Assembly: GCA_963514095.1 (NCBI GenBank)
Contig: OY741273.1
Location: 19,295,465 to 19,359,464 of the forward strand
Reading direction: 5' to 3'
DNA from: Eutrigla gurnardus
Lineage: Eukaryota; Chordata; Actinopteri; Perciformes; Triglidae
Length of the DNA stretch: 64,000 nucleotides
The notes under the pieces were generated by a model. The model saw only the letters and a list, made by a program, of their open reading frames with translations. It made no database searches and was not told the DNA's origin. The translations under genes and the position numbers were made by a program. This document shows, in pieces, positions 11,970-25,300 of this stretch. The stretch's first letter is position 1; every line of letters begins with the position of its first letter.

Positions 11970-12380
11970 TCTTGTGCTCTCTCTCTCCCTCTCTCTCTCT
12001 CACTCTTTTAGATTGACAAGTCCAACTTCACTCCTCTCTTTCTCCTCACCTCCGACTTCATTGCACCCTTGTATTCGTGGTTTGCTTTCCAAATTCACTC
12101 TCTTTCACAGTCTTTCTCTTTCACTCTCCGTTCCCCCCCCTTGCCTCTCTCTCTCACACACTCTACGTTTCCCTCCCCTCGCCCTCCCTTTTTTTTTCGG
12201 CGTCCTCACAAGCGACTTTCCAGGGATGAGACTGTAAAGTGGTCCCCGCTTGTTCTGTCCTCGCAGACGCCGAACGAGCATGTCAAACGTGATGCATGTG
12301 AACAGCCAGGAAGGAAGGCGCATTAAGGCGCCGAGAGAGAGAGACGGAGAGAGACAGAGAGAGAGAGAGCGAGAGAGAGA
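11970..12380. repeat. pyrimidine-rich block followed by an opposing GA-rich block
   Basis: From about 11978 to 12200 the + strand is mostly C and T, with CTCTCT runs, a C8 run and T runs. At 12332-12380 it switches to GAGAGA-type sequence. The CT and GA parts are complementary and could pair across about 130-330 bases. Confidence 0.7.
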
Positions 12381-13056
12381 GCCCATCTGTGAATTGTTAC
12401 GTTGCCGCCGTTGCGTCTAACGGAACAGGAGGGTGCACAGGTGTATGAGTGCAACACACACCCGATGACCTTTCAAACTCATTTCAGAGTGTACGTTTTT
12501 GCAATACATGTGCGTTCCTACGTGAACATACACAAATATATACACACACAAAACATCATATTTGCCACCTGAGGTCTTAAACACCTTGTTATAGTATTAT
12601 CTCACAGAATGACTCACAGTTTCCATTTTACGAAACTTTTCTGTGTTCTTTTCTGTAATTTGGCATGTTGGTTTACCTTTGCCCACTAAGCCTAGCTGAG
12701 AGCGTAGTCTACATTTCGATGGAATAAAAAAAAAAAAGAGAGAAGACGAGCACTCTTTTTCTATATCCTGGGAGACTTTCTTCTCGTGGCGACCACGTAG
12801 GCGGTGTTAGTCTAACAAGAATATGAGGGGCATAGATATCAGGGGGCACCATATGCTGCTATGCCCCTTCAACTCTTAATCCGTGCCTCCTACCGATTAT
12901 CTGGTTGCCCTCCCTGACAGCCTGGAGACTGGTGGAGAGTGGGGGGCAGGGAAACACTGTCCAGTACGCTGCACACTGCTTTGTGTTTGTAATGTGCTCA
13001 ATTTGCACAAATCCACTCGGCCCTAAATACTTTTGCCAGAATGTGAAAGTCCACAT

Positions 13057-13059
<3 letters not shown>

Positions 13060-13130
<71 letters not shown>
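13060..13130. repeat. (CA)n microsatellite
   Basis: About 35 uninterrupted CA units. A short GT array of the opposite sense lies about 150 bases downstream (near 13282-13301). Confidence 0.95.
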
Positions 13131-13133
<3 letters not shown>

Positions 13134-15567
13134 CATGGACGGACCTAACCACCCACCCACGCATGACACACAAAGAACCTCCACCCCGCCCTCCCACACA
13201 CATTCAAATCACAAGGATATTGCGCAGACTTAACTGATAATTCCAGATAGCAGTATTGTCACAGACCCTGCTGACACACTATGTGTGTGTGTGTGTGTGT
13301 GCATGTCCTATTTGTCCACCATCCTACAAAAAGCCTTTTAAGTAGATCCCAGCTATTGGAGGAGCTTTAAATAAGCATAAAACAATAATGCAATGTCTGC
13401 CCATGCACATTTGTCCCACATGACATGGACTGAGGGGATAACTGAGGGTGGACTCTATTCAGTCAACCAACTTTGGATAAATACATTGATGCTGACTTTT
13501 ATAAGACCAAACAATTTCAACCAATAATATTGTGACATCCACCCATCCATCAATCAATCTGCAACTTTCTGTCCTCTGTAGCTCCGCATCGTTCTACATT
13601 CTAAGCCTGCCCAATTTTGTAGCGGTCCAATCGAATGCGAAGGATTTTGATTTTAAATCCGTCTTGCAAATATTGCTCACAGCACAGAAGCTGTACCCTG
13701 CAATGACATGTCAAAATAGCGGCTGTGAAAAGGGCCTCAAACAACACACAGTTTTTACTTTCTCAGCTGAAATAACAATAGCGGTGCTCGAATAATGGCA
13801 CACGGATGATTCACCTTAGCTCCAAGTCGAGAGAGCATGGCTGGAAACTCTTGACTTCACTCTGTGCTGTTGAGTTGTTACAGTAAGGATTTGGTTAATA
13901 AATTAAACCTTTTCTTTACTGTGTTCACATGCAGCTTCCTTCTCCTACGTTTGATATACATTTGCCTCCGCTGTAATTGTATTATCACCAAATTAAAACC
14001 CAGTTGCTTCTTCATTTTTATGCCCGAGGAGGCCGTGACTTGCTTGCTCTCCTCCTCTGATGAGCTGCGAGCGGCTGATCCATAGCCAGCTTGTCCACTA
14101 AGAGGTGATTTGTGAATATGGAACAATGTGTAAACTATTGAGCCAAGGCCCAAATCATCTGCTAAGACGGGCTTTGCTGCAGATTATGGCTGTCATTTGG
14201 TCTGTGACCCTGGCTTATGGATAGCTTTGGCTTCTATTTGATCAGTTCAGTGACACAAGAGCGAGACCTTGCGTGCAAACACATGTACACACACACACAC
14301 ACACACAGTTGGAGATAACCGGCTGTAGAAGGACGTCAGTCCACACTTTGTTATAAGTAACACCATGTGAACTGCTATATATCGGTCCACTCGTTTTACA
14401 TGTTGTTGTTGATCACCATGGCTTGTCCTACATCCAAATCCAGTCGGACGTGTACCAGAAGGAGAGGACTGCTATGTTAAAATGTTGCCCAGAGCAGCGT
14501 CACTCAAAGGACTTTGTATCCAGGTGAAAACATCGTACATGATAGTGCCTGGACTGATAGTGGCTGATCTCTCTGTGCTACTCCTTTTCAAATTAAAACG
14601 AGAGAGTGTGACTTTCCCCAAGATAAACAGCGGATTGGATTTGAAGATTTACACTGATTTATATTCCCAAGGGGCCGCAGTTCTGAAGATATGTAGCTTG
14701 GTAGGAAATGCTCCGCTGCCTGCTAATTTCCTCTTGATTGTCGCTGACGGTCTGCCAGCCAGCGACCTGTGATCAGAAGGCGTGACGGGTTACATGCAGC
14801 ATGGTGAAATCAGATCAATTTGGTTTTGTGAGCTTGTTTTCGCTATTTATATGCTATCAGAAGCTGCGGTATTTGAAATTGGATCTAGCTGAAGCTCAGA
14901 ATATGTGTAGCGTGATCAAGTTGTGATTTCATTTCATATTCCTGAAGCTGCTTTTTTTTTTTTTTGTATGAGCTGAAGGTTTTTAATATTGGTAGCCTGG
15001 AAAACATGGTGTGGAAATACATGTTGATCAAACGTGCAGAGAATGCAATCTTGTGACATTGCAAAAACATTGTATTATTTATTTTCATTTATCAGGAGGC
15101 CGTCATCTTCATTGGAGAAGATTCTATCAAATGTCATGGTTGTGGATATAATATTGCAACTTCACCAACATGTGAAATGTAAACAGGAAATAGCTATCCG
15201 CCTAGGGATGAATTTTGTGGCACACCTGCATCAACATTTTTTTTTATCAATATGAGTAAACCTTAGTGAAGTATCGTGATTTAAGTAATAAAAAAAAAAG
15301 ACAATTGGGAGTCTTTGAATAATTTCCTGCCTTTTGTAAGAACGATCCAGGAGATTTGGAGAAGTAATGGCTCGTTAATTATTAATACACAAAGGACACA
15401 TTGAAAATCATTAGGAACACTTTTAAATAGATTCTTGAAGTGAAAGAAAGTGTGCATTTGTGTGAGATCGTGGTGGTTGAAATGCATGATGGTATGGTTT
15501 TTTTGTCCTACTGTTCCTACAAATGGAGTCTCCTGTGGTTATTTGTTTATTGTCATCCGCTCTCATA

Positions 15568-15582
15568 CAAACACACGCACAC

Positions 15583-15618
<36 letters not shown>
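15568..15618. repeat. imperfect (CA)n microsatellite
   Basis: CA units interrupted by GC and TA steps, in a unique-looking A/T-rich stretch of intron 1. Confidence 0.85.
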
Positions 15619-17871
15619 GTCCACACAATGTCAAATAATCCAATTAGCTACCATCTCGCCAATTGGGATAATTAGCCTGAGACTATTAAGTCGTTTTCTC
15701 CCCGTGCACTATCACAACTGTAATTATGTCAAAGCAACAATGCTCTGCAATTACAGTCCACTTTCATTGCTTCATAGTGATGTGATGTCGGTAAAGATGG
15801 CAGAAGGGCGCCGAGATGATAGAACTGCACTATATAATATTGATGCAGAAAGGAACCACAGGATGGGTGAAAGCGAGAGCTCAGTCGGGGAGAGCGGGAC
15901 CGCGAGTATTCTCGCGGGGGGAGGACGCATTCGAACGTTTCGTAAACATTTCTCATAATCAATGGCTGAATATGAAGCCATCCGTCTTCTCTGGCCTGTA
16001 AACGGTTGACATTTTCCCGTAATTAAAGCTGCGAGATGAAAATGCTGGGTTTTTAAGGATGACATGAGATGATCAGACTGTACTCGGCTTCAGGGTGCTT
16101 TATCAACGCGGGACAATGTCACCGTCCCACAACGATCTCTCCGTAGTTAGGGGGTGATTTCCCCATCGGAATTTGGCTCTCCAACGGCCAGGGTCTTCCT
16201 CTATTGTGCATTGTAATTAGGCTGAATGGGGCTATGTAATGCTTTCAGAGTGGGTGTGAAACACAGAGATATGTCGCCTGTCTTTATTTCTGCACCACTG
16301 GGTGATGAGAGGGACGTGGAGATGTGTGTTGTATATTAGAGTACAATGGGGAAAAATGAGTCTTTGTTAAAATCAGGAATGAGAGGGCTCACTGACTACC
16401 ATCAGTGTGTCTGCACAGCAACATGAGACACTATTCACCATTAATAGAATAAAAGATGAAAGCTAATGAACACATGTTGTACAGAGGAGCCCAAACAGCT
16501 ACTCTGTAACGGATTACACCGCTGCCATGCCCATCGGAGAGAAGAGAAAAAAAAAAATGACTCCAAATCTTAATGAATCCTCATTTGAATTAGGATGGAA
16601 AATGAATAAGTGCCATTTGGCTCGTGCGTAGCTGGTTATCAAAGCCTCACAGATCAGCGAGAGGCAGAATAAACTCTGAAAGGTACGTGAGAGGGAGAAT
16701 AACCGGAGACCAGTTGACTGTAAATGGGGATGTGAGAGTGAAGCCGGGAGAGCAAATCAGCCGCAGAGGTAGATTTCACATCTGGTTCAACAGTCTGGAT
16801 GAGGAGAGACCTGGGAAGCTGAGAGTGAGGGAGGAGATGCAGGACTATTATTCGCTTTTAACGGTTATGTTTAGAGAGAAATGAAAGGAATGGAGGGCTA
16901 TGTTCTTGTACTGCACATAACTCGTGTGCGAGTTGTCCGGGTGGAAACACAATGCAGGACTGGGCTTCACGTTCCAACACATACCCCCCCTCAATCCTAG
17001 CCTAAAAGTAAACCTCATGAACCTTCAGTTATCTGTTTTTGCCACTAAATGAATTCTCTCTCTGCTGATATTTTACTATGGCAGCTATTTTAAGTAATTC
17101 CTCTCCCCTCCTCCTCCCTTCAACTCCAAAACATCTGGAGCTCACCATAGCCTAAATCCCTCCCTGTTAAACCATGTAACACTTGTTTGCTCCTCGCCAT
17201 CCCTCGATCTTCCGCTTTCAGTTCGGAGGGCCGAGGGCTCTTGACAACCCGAATGCTTGATTTCCCCTCCTTTCATTTCCTTTCTTTAGTCCCCTGCTTG
17301 GGGGAGTTGTGAATGCATACAGAAATCTTTTTTTTTTTTTTTTTTTTTTTACCATTTTCTCTCCCCAGCCTGGTGGAGACTCAGGTGGGCATGAGTATTA
17401 ATAGCTTCCCTCGTTCGTGACGTCAGCTGAAATCACACATGCGTCTCTTAACACTCTGAGGTGTTTTATGTTAGTTAGACACATCACTCACCGCGGTTAT
17501 TTAATCAGCGTTATAAAGCACTTCAGTCAGTATAGAACAGAAAATGACATAGTTCTCTCCTCCCGCCTGCCTTCCTGCCTCGTAGCCCACAATCACGTAC
17601 ACACTTCCATACGTCTTCCATCCGCTGCCATCCCGCTCTCTGCTCCCTCAATCTTTAACTCTATCACTCTTTCTCTTCGTCATTCTGCTACTTAATGCGA
17701 CTGTCAAACAGTATTTCATTCCCCCTCTTTTCTCTAGTTCGCTGCATGTCTCCACGTGACTAATCTCTCGCTCTCCTTTAGAAAAAAAAAAAGGCCTGTA
17801 TGCCCTGTCTGAAAGCTTTGTGCGGTCCTAAATGCTAAATGTCGGTCTGTCTCTGCCAGGCGCCCGCTTAG

Positions 17872-17900
17872 CGCTGGTCTCCTTGGTGATGAGACCAGCG
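17872..17900. repeat. perfect inverted repeat (10-bp stem, 9-base loop)
   Basis: CGCTGGTCTC at 17872-17881 is followed by the loop CTTGGTGAT and then GAGACCAGCG at 17891-17900, an exact reverse complement. The transcript could form a stable hairpin. There is no sign that it is a known RNA gene; a structured intronic element or a protein-binding palindrome are alternatives. Confidence 0.6.
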
Positions 17901-19390
17901 ATCAGGCCGTTCCGCACCAGACACTGAGGGGTTTGTGATCGAGTGCATGTCCGTGTCAGCGTACAGTAGATTTGTGTGCGTGTTTTTTGCCCCCCTATCT
18001 GCGTAAAGACGTGAACTGTATGTATGGGAAGAGAAAAAAAAAGCAGAGCAGTACGAAGGACTATGTATTCACTGGCTCATTATCATGTGAATGCATTATG
18101 TTTCCCGTCAACATGCTTCCGCCAAACAAGAGGGGCCCTGTTCTCTCTGCCAGGACTGGAGCGCCACGGCGGCCAGGCCCCAACGTGGTGCAGTTCTGAC
18201 GCTGGCACAATTCACCAGGAGTTTAGCGCCACAGATACTGCTGTTGGCCTCGTCCCGATTCAGGCCATCTGCACTGGCATCCCAGCAGCCGGCGAGGATC
18301 AGTCTGTGGGAATGCGATGGGAAGACTCCATTCAGAGGCATGCAATGACTGATTTAGATACTTACGATATTAATTAGAAAAATGCATTAAAAATACATTG
18401 TGTACAATTTCAATGCCAATTCTAATTTTAGATATTTATTTTTTTGCCAATGTAACATAAGTAAACATGTCACACACATTACTAACCTCAACAAAACAAC
18501 TCAAAAACACAAACACCAGGCTCCCACGCTCGCCCCTGAGCAAAACCCACAACATACTTGACCTCCTGCATTTAGGGCAGCAGCTCACTCCCAACCTGAA
18601 AGGGAGGAAAGCATGCTGTGCAGAGAGCCCTGGGCTCAGACTTGGAGGTAGTCTACAGACCGCTGCCGCAATGCATGCTCGAGGTCACGTTCTGATTACC
18701 CGAACCACATCACCTGCAGAGAGTAGAGAAGCAATTTTGAGGTCTACAAAGCCAACACACTCGCAGAATCCCAACCAGAATCTGTGACGAGGGACAACCG
18801 TGGTGGAATCTGACACACCAACCCCAACCACAGTGTTGACCATCAGCTATTTATATTATAATTGATATCTTAATGAAAGAAACGGTATATTTTATTTTTA
18901 ATTCGTTTTCCCCAAAAAGAACAAATCCATCATTGATTATGCTACTCATTAGAAAAACAAACTACTTGATTCTGCTTTTCTTAATCAAATCCCAGGACAA
19001 TTTTAGCAACCAAGGGGAGGAAAACTCTAAAATCAAACGGGCTCCGAGGAGAACAGCCAAGCAGGTGGCCTTTGCCATTATCATTACAGGCCCACTAATA
19101 CTCTACAACAGCCTACCTACATCGGTGCTGGCTCTCTAGCAGCTGTTTGGGGTATTGATCTGGTTGACAGAGACTAATTCTTTGATACACAGGCGTAGAG
19201 TTAGAGGTCAGCCCTGTGGTCTGAGCTCTCACATCTCACTGGGACCAATTTAAAGGCCCGAATAGCCGAGGGGCCCAACAACACGACTCCCTGTGCTAAT
19301 ACAACCACTGAGGTGTTGTAAAGCTGTATGTGCAGGGTTTCAGCATGTGGTAGGGCAGGTATACGTGTGAGTGTGTGAGTGTGTGTGTGT

Positions 19391-19411
19391 GGGTGGGTGG
19401 GGGGAGGGGGG
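19391..19411 (+). other. G-quadruplex motif with 1-base loops
   Basis: Four G runs of lengths 3, 3, 6 and 6 are separated by single bases (T, T, A), directly after a short GT run. Loops of one base favour very stable parallel quadruplexes. On the + strand it would be present in the intron RNA of the host gene. Confidence 0.7.
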
Positions 19412-21718
19412 AGTTCCTATACATGTGTGTACGTGCATGTGTGTACTTTGTCTTAAAGTGCTTATGCAAGCAACATTGAGACGCTTTGACTTGCATCGGT
19501 GAGGAATTGCATGCAGCTCACACACTTATGTATAAATGGATAGATGAATAACAGCCCTGATGCCTGTGTGAATGAGAATATTCTAGACGGATGCAGTTAC
19601 CCAGAAAATGGCTCCACTGTGGGCTGAAGCCTCATGTATTATGAAGACCACTCTTTACTGTCTGGTGGTCTCTGAACTCAGGTGCAGGTGAACTGAGGTG
19701 GATTTTTTAAAGTTTAAAGCGCACTAGGATTTGTGAGCACAAATAATAATGAATAAAACACAGATTTAGCTTGGAGTCGGGCCTTTTTAAACTACTTTTT
19801 ATTGGAAGTTATTTTCTAGTGAACACATTTCAAAATGAAAAAAAAAAAAAAAAAAATCTGCTTCCAGATCAAACCAAAAAAAAAAAAACATTAGACCAAT
19901 TAGGTGATTAAACAAATGGAATTCAACCAATGTGTTTGCTGCCCTGTAAATGTTACTCTCTTTATTCCAGTCAAATTATAGAAAATTACACCTACTTTGC
20001 AGAAAAAAACATTACATGTTATTTTGGTTTCTGACATGTGATGGAGGCCTGATTGAGAGAGAGGGTATAAAATAATCTGGCAAACCTCCACTCACAAATT
20101 GACTGTAAAATTACCTTTTGATGAAAGCATATGGATCCGTTATGTTGGCTTCAGCAGTCTCATCCTCCAATGTAACTGTGCCAGACTGAGCCCCTCTAAC
20201 TGCTCTTATTTCCTTCACACTCCAATTAAAACATGACGTGTGATTAAATGAAGACAGTCTGATGTATGTGTGATAATAGAGGAAAAAGAGAAATGGACAA
20301 TGTGTGTGTGTGTGTGCCACTTGGGCAATGTCGAGCAGTTTATCATATTGTGTCTATAAAGCGTGTCTATTATGTTATTGCACATCTCCACCAAGGGTTC
20401 TCAGTTCACGGGTTAATTGACCTCTGGAGAGATTTCTCTCCTGAGTGATAAAGGATGTATGGATGATTATTCTGCATTTTCCCATGAGGTTTGTATGAGC
20501 CATCGAGTTCTGAGGTGGCATATTGCTTTTTTAAATGAGTCTTTCGGATTTTAACTGTTTCTTTGATGCTTGTGTCAGAAATAACGCTGTACTTATTATT
20601 ATATTACTAGGATTTACATTTTGAATATGCGTCGTTTTTAAGATGTCCGGTATTTGGATCATTACTTTCCTACCACTAGTGACGAATAACACCACACTTC
20701 AACCTGTATAGACGTGGAAAGGCCACATACTCTCTCAGGTGGTAATTTTACCACATAAAGGAGGTCCAGTTCTTCAGAACACAACAGTTCATTTGTTTTA
20801 TTCACATGCGGATACATTTTACATCAGCCATATTAAAAGGTCTGATCATCAATGATTAATAGTCTTTGTGCTGTAATGTAGGTTAGGGCCCAGGAGGCTT
20901 TATCGGGCTGGAACGTAAAAACAAACAAATCATTCTCTATAAAAGAAAACATCGCTTAACACCCTCGCCGCTGCATTGTAATGACCTGTATTCCCAATAA
21001 CGGAGAGAGCTGACGGTGAAAAACGATCAATGTGATGGAAGTCACGAGGGGGGGTTTTCGCTACTCGCAAGGACGCCGTGCACGCTCACTCAGAGGCATT
21101 CACGACTCCACAATCAAAGAAAGACTAAAAACCTAATAAAGCCTTCCTGAAACAAACAACTTGATTAAGACTCAGGAGGGGAGAGAATCAGGTGTGAACA
21201 CCGTGGGTCATGAAATCATGTGTGAATGTATGCCAAGGATGTGTTTTTTTTGTTCTGTTTCTGCATTACGGTACGCTCCGCCTCCGGGGGGAGTTTGTTT
21301 GGGCATGTTGTCTCCATCATTGCTGCTCACTACCTGGTGATCATCTTCTGGCTGAACACACGGGCAGGAGAGCCGAGAGTAGGTTTACCTCTGGGAGACA
21401 CACTTTTTGTTTTCCTTGAAGCTGCATTCGCCGAGCGTTTCTCTTCCAGAGGAAGAGGAGCTAGGAGGTAAAAATAGGGAGGCAAAATAGAAATGTAAGA
21501 TTTAAGATTCACAACAGAGACCGTTTTGTTTAAATTCACGTATCACAATACTAACATGTGTGAACACAAACTCTTCTGTCTAAGCATGTACCAAGGCGTC
21601 CCACATGGTTATTTTGTTTTATTTTATTTTGCATTGATGGGTTCTCTGAGGAGTGATTAGTTGAGATGGGAGCATACATTCGTGACAGGCAGCCACGCTG
21701 AAAGCTGTAGATTGGAGG

Positions 21719-22385
21719 TTTACATTTACATTTACATTTAGGTCATTTAGCAGACGCTTTTGTCCAAAGCGACTTACAATAAGTACATTTGTCAAAAGAA
21801 GGAAACAAAGAAACCACAACGTATCATTGCCGATAAAGTAAGAGCTAAAAATAGAACAAGTGTTAGGTCCTCATCTGAGTAAAGTAGTACCTTAAGAGCA
21901 ACAGTGCTACGATCAGAATGCTATAGGTAAGGTTTTTTTTTTTTTTGGGGGGGTGTTAGTGGGTCATGCTATGCAGAGTCGAGGTGAAGTCTGAACAGGT
22001 GAGTCTTGAGCCTTTTTCGGAAGATGGCAAATGACTCAGCTGTCCTGACATTGGCGGGAGTTCGTTCCACCACTGAGGCGCCAGAACAGAGAAGAGTCTG
22101 GACTTTGCTGAGCGACATTTGTTTGATTTCAGCGATGGTGGTACCAGCCGGCCAGCTGAAGTAGAGGAGCGAAGTGCTCGCTTCGGGGCATGAGGTTTGA
22201 CCAGTGTTTGAAGGTAGACGGGTGCCGTTCCATTGATGGCCCTGAAGGCCAGTGTCATCGTCTTGAATTGGATGTGTGCTGCAACAGGGAGCCAGTGGAG
22301 GTCACGGAGGAGGGGGGTCACATGGGAGAACTTGGGTAGATTGAAGATAAGGCGTGCTGCAGCGTTCTGGATACACATGCGATTC
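21719..22385 (-). mobile_element. 5'-truncated L2-type LINE (C-terminal ORF2 fragment plus 3' tail)
   Basis: Read on the minus strand, 22378 downwards encodes IQNAAARLIFNLPKFSH, LHWLPVAAHIQFKT and, near residues 93-108, SRLFSVLAPQWWNELP. These are hallmarks of the end of L2-clade reverse-transcriptase ORFs in fish. Just after NELP (about 22050-22060) the reading frame shifts; the adjoining frame continues as NVRTAESFAIFRKRLKTHLF and stops at 21969-21971. The 3' end carries the characteristic L2 tail (AAGTCGCTTTGGACAAAAGC then short TGTAAA-type repeats) near 21720-21785. Only the last part of the element is present, so it is a dead, 5'-truncated insertion, antisense to the host gene within intron 1. 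Confidence 0.85.
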
Positions 22386-25300
22386 CTATATTTGTGTACA
22401 GCCCCTCCCTAAATGAAGACACAAGTACTACACGACACAAGGAGCCCACATTCCACATCTGTTTGTTCAGCATCTGGAAGAGGTGGCATCGCTGTTACTG
22501 TCTCCTGTACATCCTGGACGTACTATATCATCACCATTTAAGTTGGTCTATATTTACACATCCAGCAACATTAACTTTAATTTGGAAAGGTGGCCCTCTG
22601 GTGAGAGGAAGACTGATTTTGAATTGTTTCCCTCAATTTTGGTGTCCATAAACGTCCATAAATGTTTCTTAAGCAACAACAGCCCTGCTATTTTCACCAG
22701 CTAGTTGCTAAATGGTCAGTTCTGAGCAGGAAATATACAGCAGGTTTATAGAACTGCTTTCTGTGAAAACTGGGCTGTTGATGAGAGTGATGAGAATCCA
22801 TTATTAATAGTTCAAAATGTATTGTAATAGTTATAAACAGCGAAGCACAACCACAGTCAGAGCTACTTTTTATTTCTTGAATAATAATCTGCCATCAACT
22901 GAGCACCAATCCTGCTGACTGGGTTTATTAGTCACGATGCTTTCTGTAAAATGTATACGTCTTTCCATTTATTCCCACGAAAGGCCGAGGGAGACTGAGG
23001 GAAAATGCCAAAGGAACTGCAAATTAGCAATTACTGACGGGGGCAAACGGCGAGGCAGATGTTTGAACTGAGAACAAAGACTTACAGATTAACACAAACA
23101 TTGATGTCGGGCTGAGAAAGAAGGGTGAGACAGTACACAAGAGACAATTACAGAGTTTTGCGATATGTGCCCATCAATGGGTTTATACCATTATTTTTTT
23201 TTTTACTTGTGGTGAGAGAGGCTACAGTTGGGGTGGCTTGGTCTCCATGGAAACTGACATTCCCTTGAAAGTGCTTGGCAGCCAACGCCAATTGTTGAGC
23301 TTGGGTAATGGTTTGAAATTCCCTGTTATGTGCTTCGGAGGTTGAGATTAAATTCAACCTGCTTGGAGTAGACTCATGCAGTGACTTATCACACCGTTTT
23401 AGAGGAAAGGAAAGACGGAGCCTGGTGGCATTCAGATCAAGAGTAATTATACTCTGTTGCTCATATGTGGAATGCTTATTTTGGCTCTTTTCTTCTTGGC
23501 CGCTCTATAAAATATTATATATATTCCCAGTGGTCGTGCAGTACTGTTCCAACCAGGTCATTCGAGGCGAGGACATCTCCTTTATGTCAGACACAAGGCG
23601 TCAAAATAACAGCTTGAGCAGCACTTGTTATTTCTGCGCACCCCTCCCGGTTTCCCATGAGCCTTTGCTCCAGCTGGCAGACCTATCTGAATGAGGGTGG
23701 TCAGGCACCGCCGCTTAACAACCGATGAAGATGATCGCTCCTCTCCGTCTCCAAGTGCGGAACACTTTGGCCGCACTAAGTGTGAAGGCCCGCTGCTGAT
23801 GGGCCCGCGAACATCAGAGGCAGGAAAAGGATCAGCCGGGCGAAGCGTCAGTCTCACACCTCTGCCCGCGCAGCCGGCTCATGCTGAAAATATGGGCCAT
23901 TATTCCTCTCTGTTTTGTTTTTTTTACCACCGAATGCATCCTTGAGAACCGTTAGTTTACACGGAATCAAATTTGTAAACGCGGGTTTACTGAAACAAGC
24001 ATTTTTCTAGTGAGTTTGGCCTGTTGCTGTTGAATTTGATCTTGTCACACATGAAGGGGGTGGAATAGGATTTTCCATTGAGTGAGTGCATATGTTTCCA
24101 AGATAATGTTGTAATATTGTCAATCGGGTAAACACACCAGGGGGCTAAAGGATATTTAATCTTGTGGAAGAATATATTTTGTACACATTCTTTTGGATGA
24201 AAAACCCCAGACATGAACTTGCACATGAAGATCATTGGCATGCAAGTGTGTGTGTGTTTGTGTGTGTCCGAAACCAATTGAGAGCTTATTTGTATGCCAC
24301 AGCAGTTTCCCGTTGTTTCCAGGCCTCCTAACGTCTGGGTGGTCTCTGTTCAGCATGAGAGAGTGAAAGGTTTTCGACTCGGGACACATCATAACTGCCA
24401 GCGGCTACCCTTTTTATAATCCTATAAGTGGAGCAACAATGATGCAGTGTTTTGCATGAAATAGGAGACCAGTTGTTCAAAAAATGTATATATTTTTATG
24501 AAAAAAAATGTTTTTCCTGGCATACAAAATCATGGCAATGCTAACCATTGGCTGCTAACCATTACGTTAATGATGAATCCCCAAAACCTGCGATTGACAC
24601 TTGAGCAGATCTAGTTATCAGGCAGGAGCTTGATATCTAGCTCCAGCAGACACGGGTCGGTTGGCTCCAGTGGATCGGCTTCAGACTGGAAACCGGTAAA
24701 TTAGGGTCGAGTGCTTCAGGGAATTTGGGAGAAAATGTTGTTGCGTATCCTGCTACTGGCAGCGTTGGTGGGCACGGTTTGGCACTGGTAGGCGTATAAA
24801 ACATTCATTCGAATTCCCAGTGAATCCATTATTTATTATGTATCAACATGAAGATGCAAACAAATCTACAAAGTATTTTCTGTCATGTCCTCTGTGGCCA
24901 GTAAGCATTACTAAACCTCGTGGCGCAGCGCTGAAATAATTAATCACATTTTTCACTTTAACAATATATCTCTGCACCCCCAATCATCTAAAACAGAAAT
25001 GTTTCTTTCACACCAGTGAAATGTAAGAATCATTGTTGCTGCCATCACGCTGGTGAAGTCAAATAGGTTGATTGCTGCCAATTGTAATGATGATAGCAGT
25101 AAGATGATTCTGGCAGTCTGTCAGACGCAAGTCAATGAACGGAGGCACATCCAGCTGTCACCTGATTTTATTATGCCTGGCAGAGAGAGAGATATTTAGT
25201 TTGGGCGACTGTGCAATTGGGAAGCAGCTATCGGTGACAGAAAGATGTCCGATGTTTTTGAATAAATGCTCATTTGGTGCCAGTTTTCAATCGCGTTGTG

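Noticed and set aside
15440..15958. 172-codon + strand frame, including a good Kozak ATG near 15798
   Set aside because: It runs through a CA repeat, overlaps long frames on the other strand and has no recognisable motif. The DNA is better viewed as a possible conserved non-coding segment.
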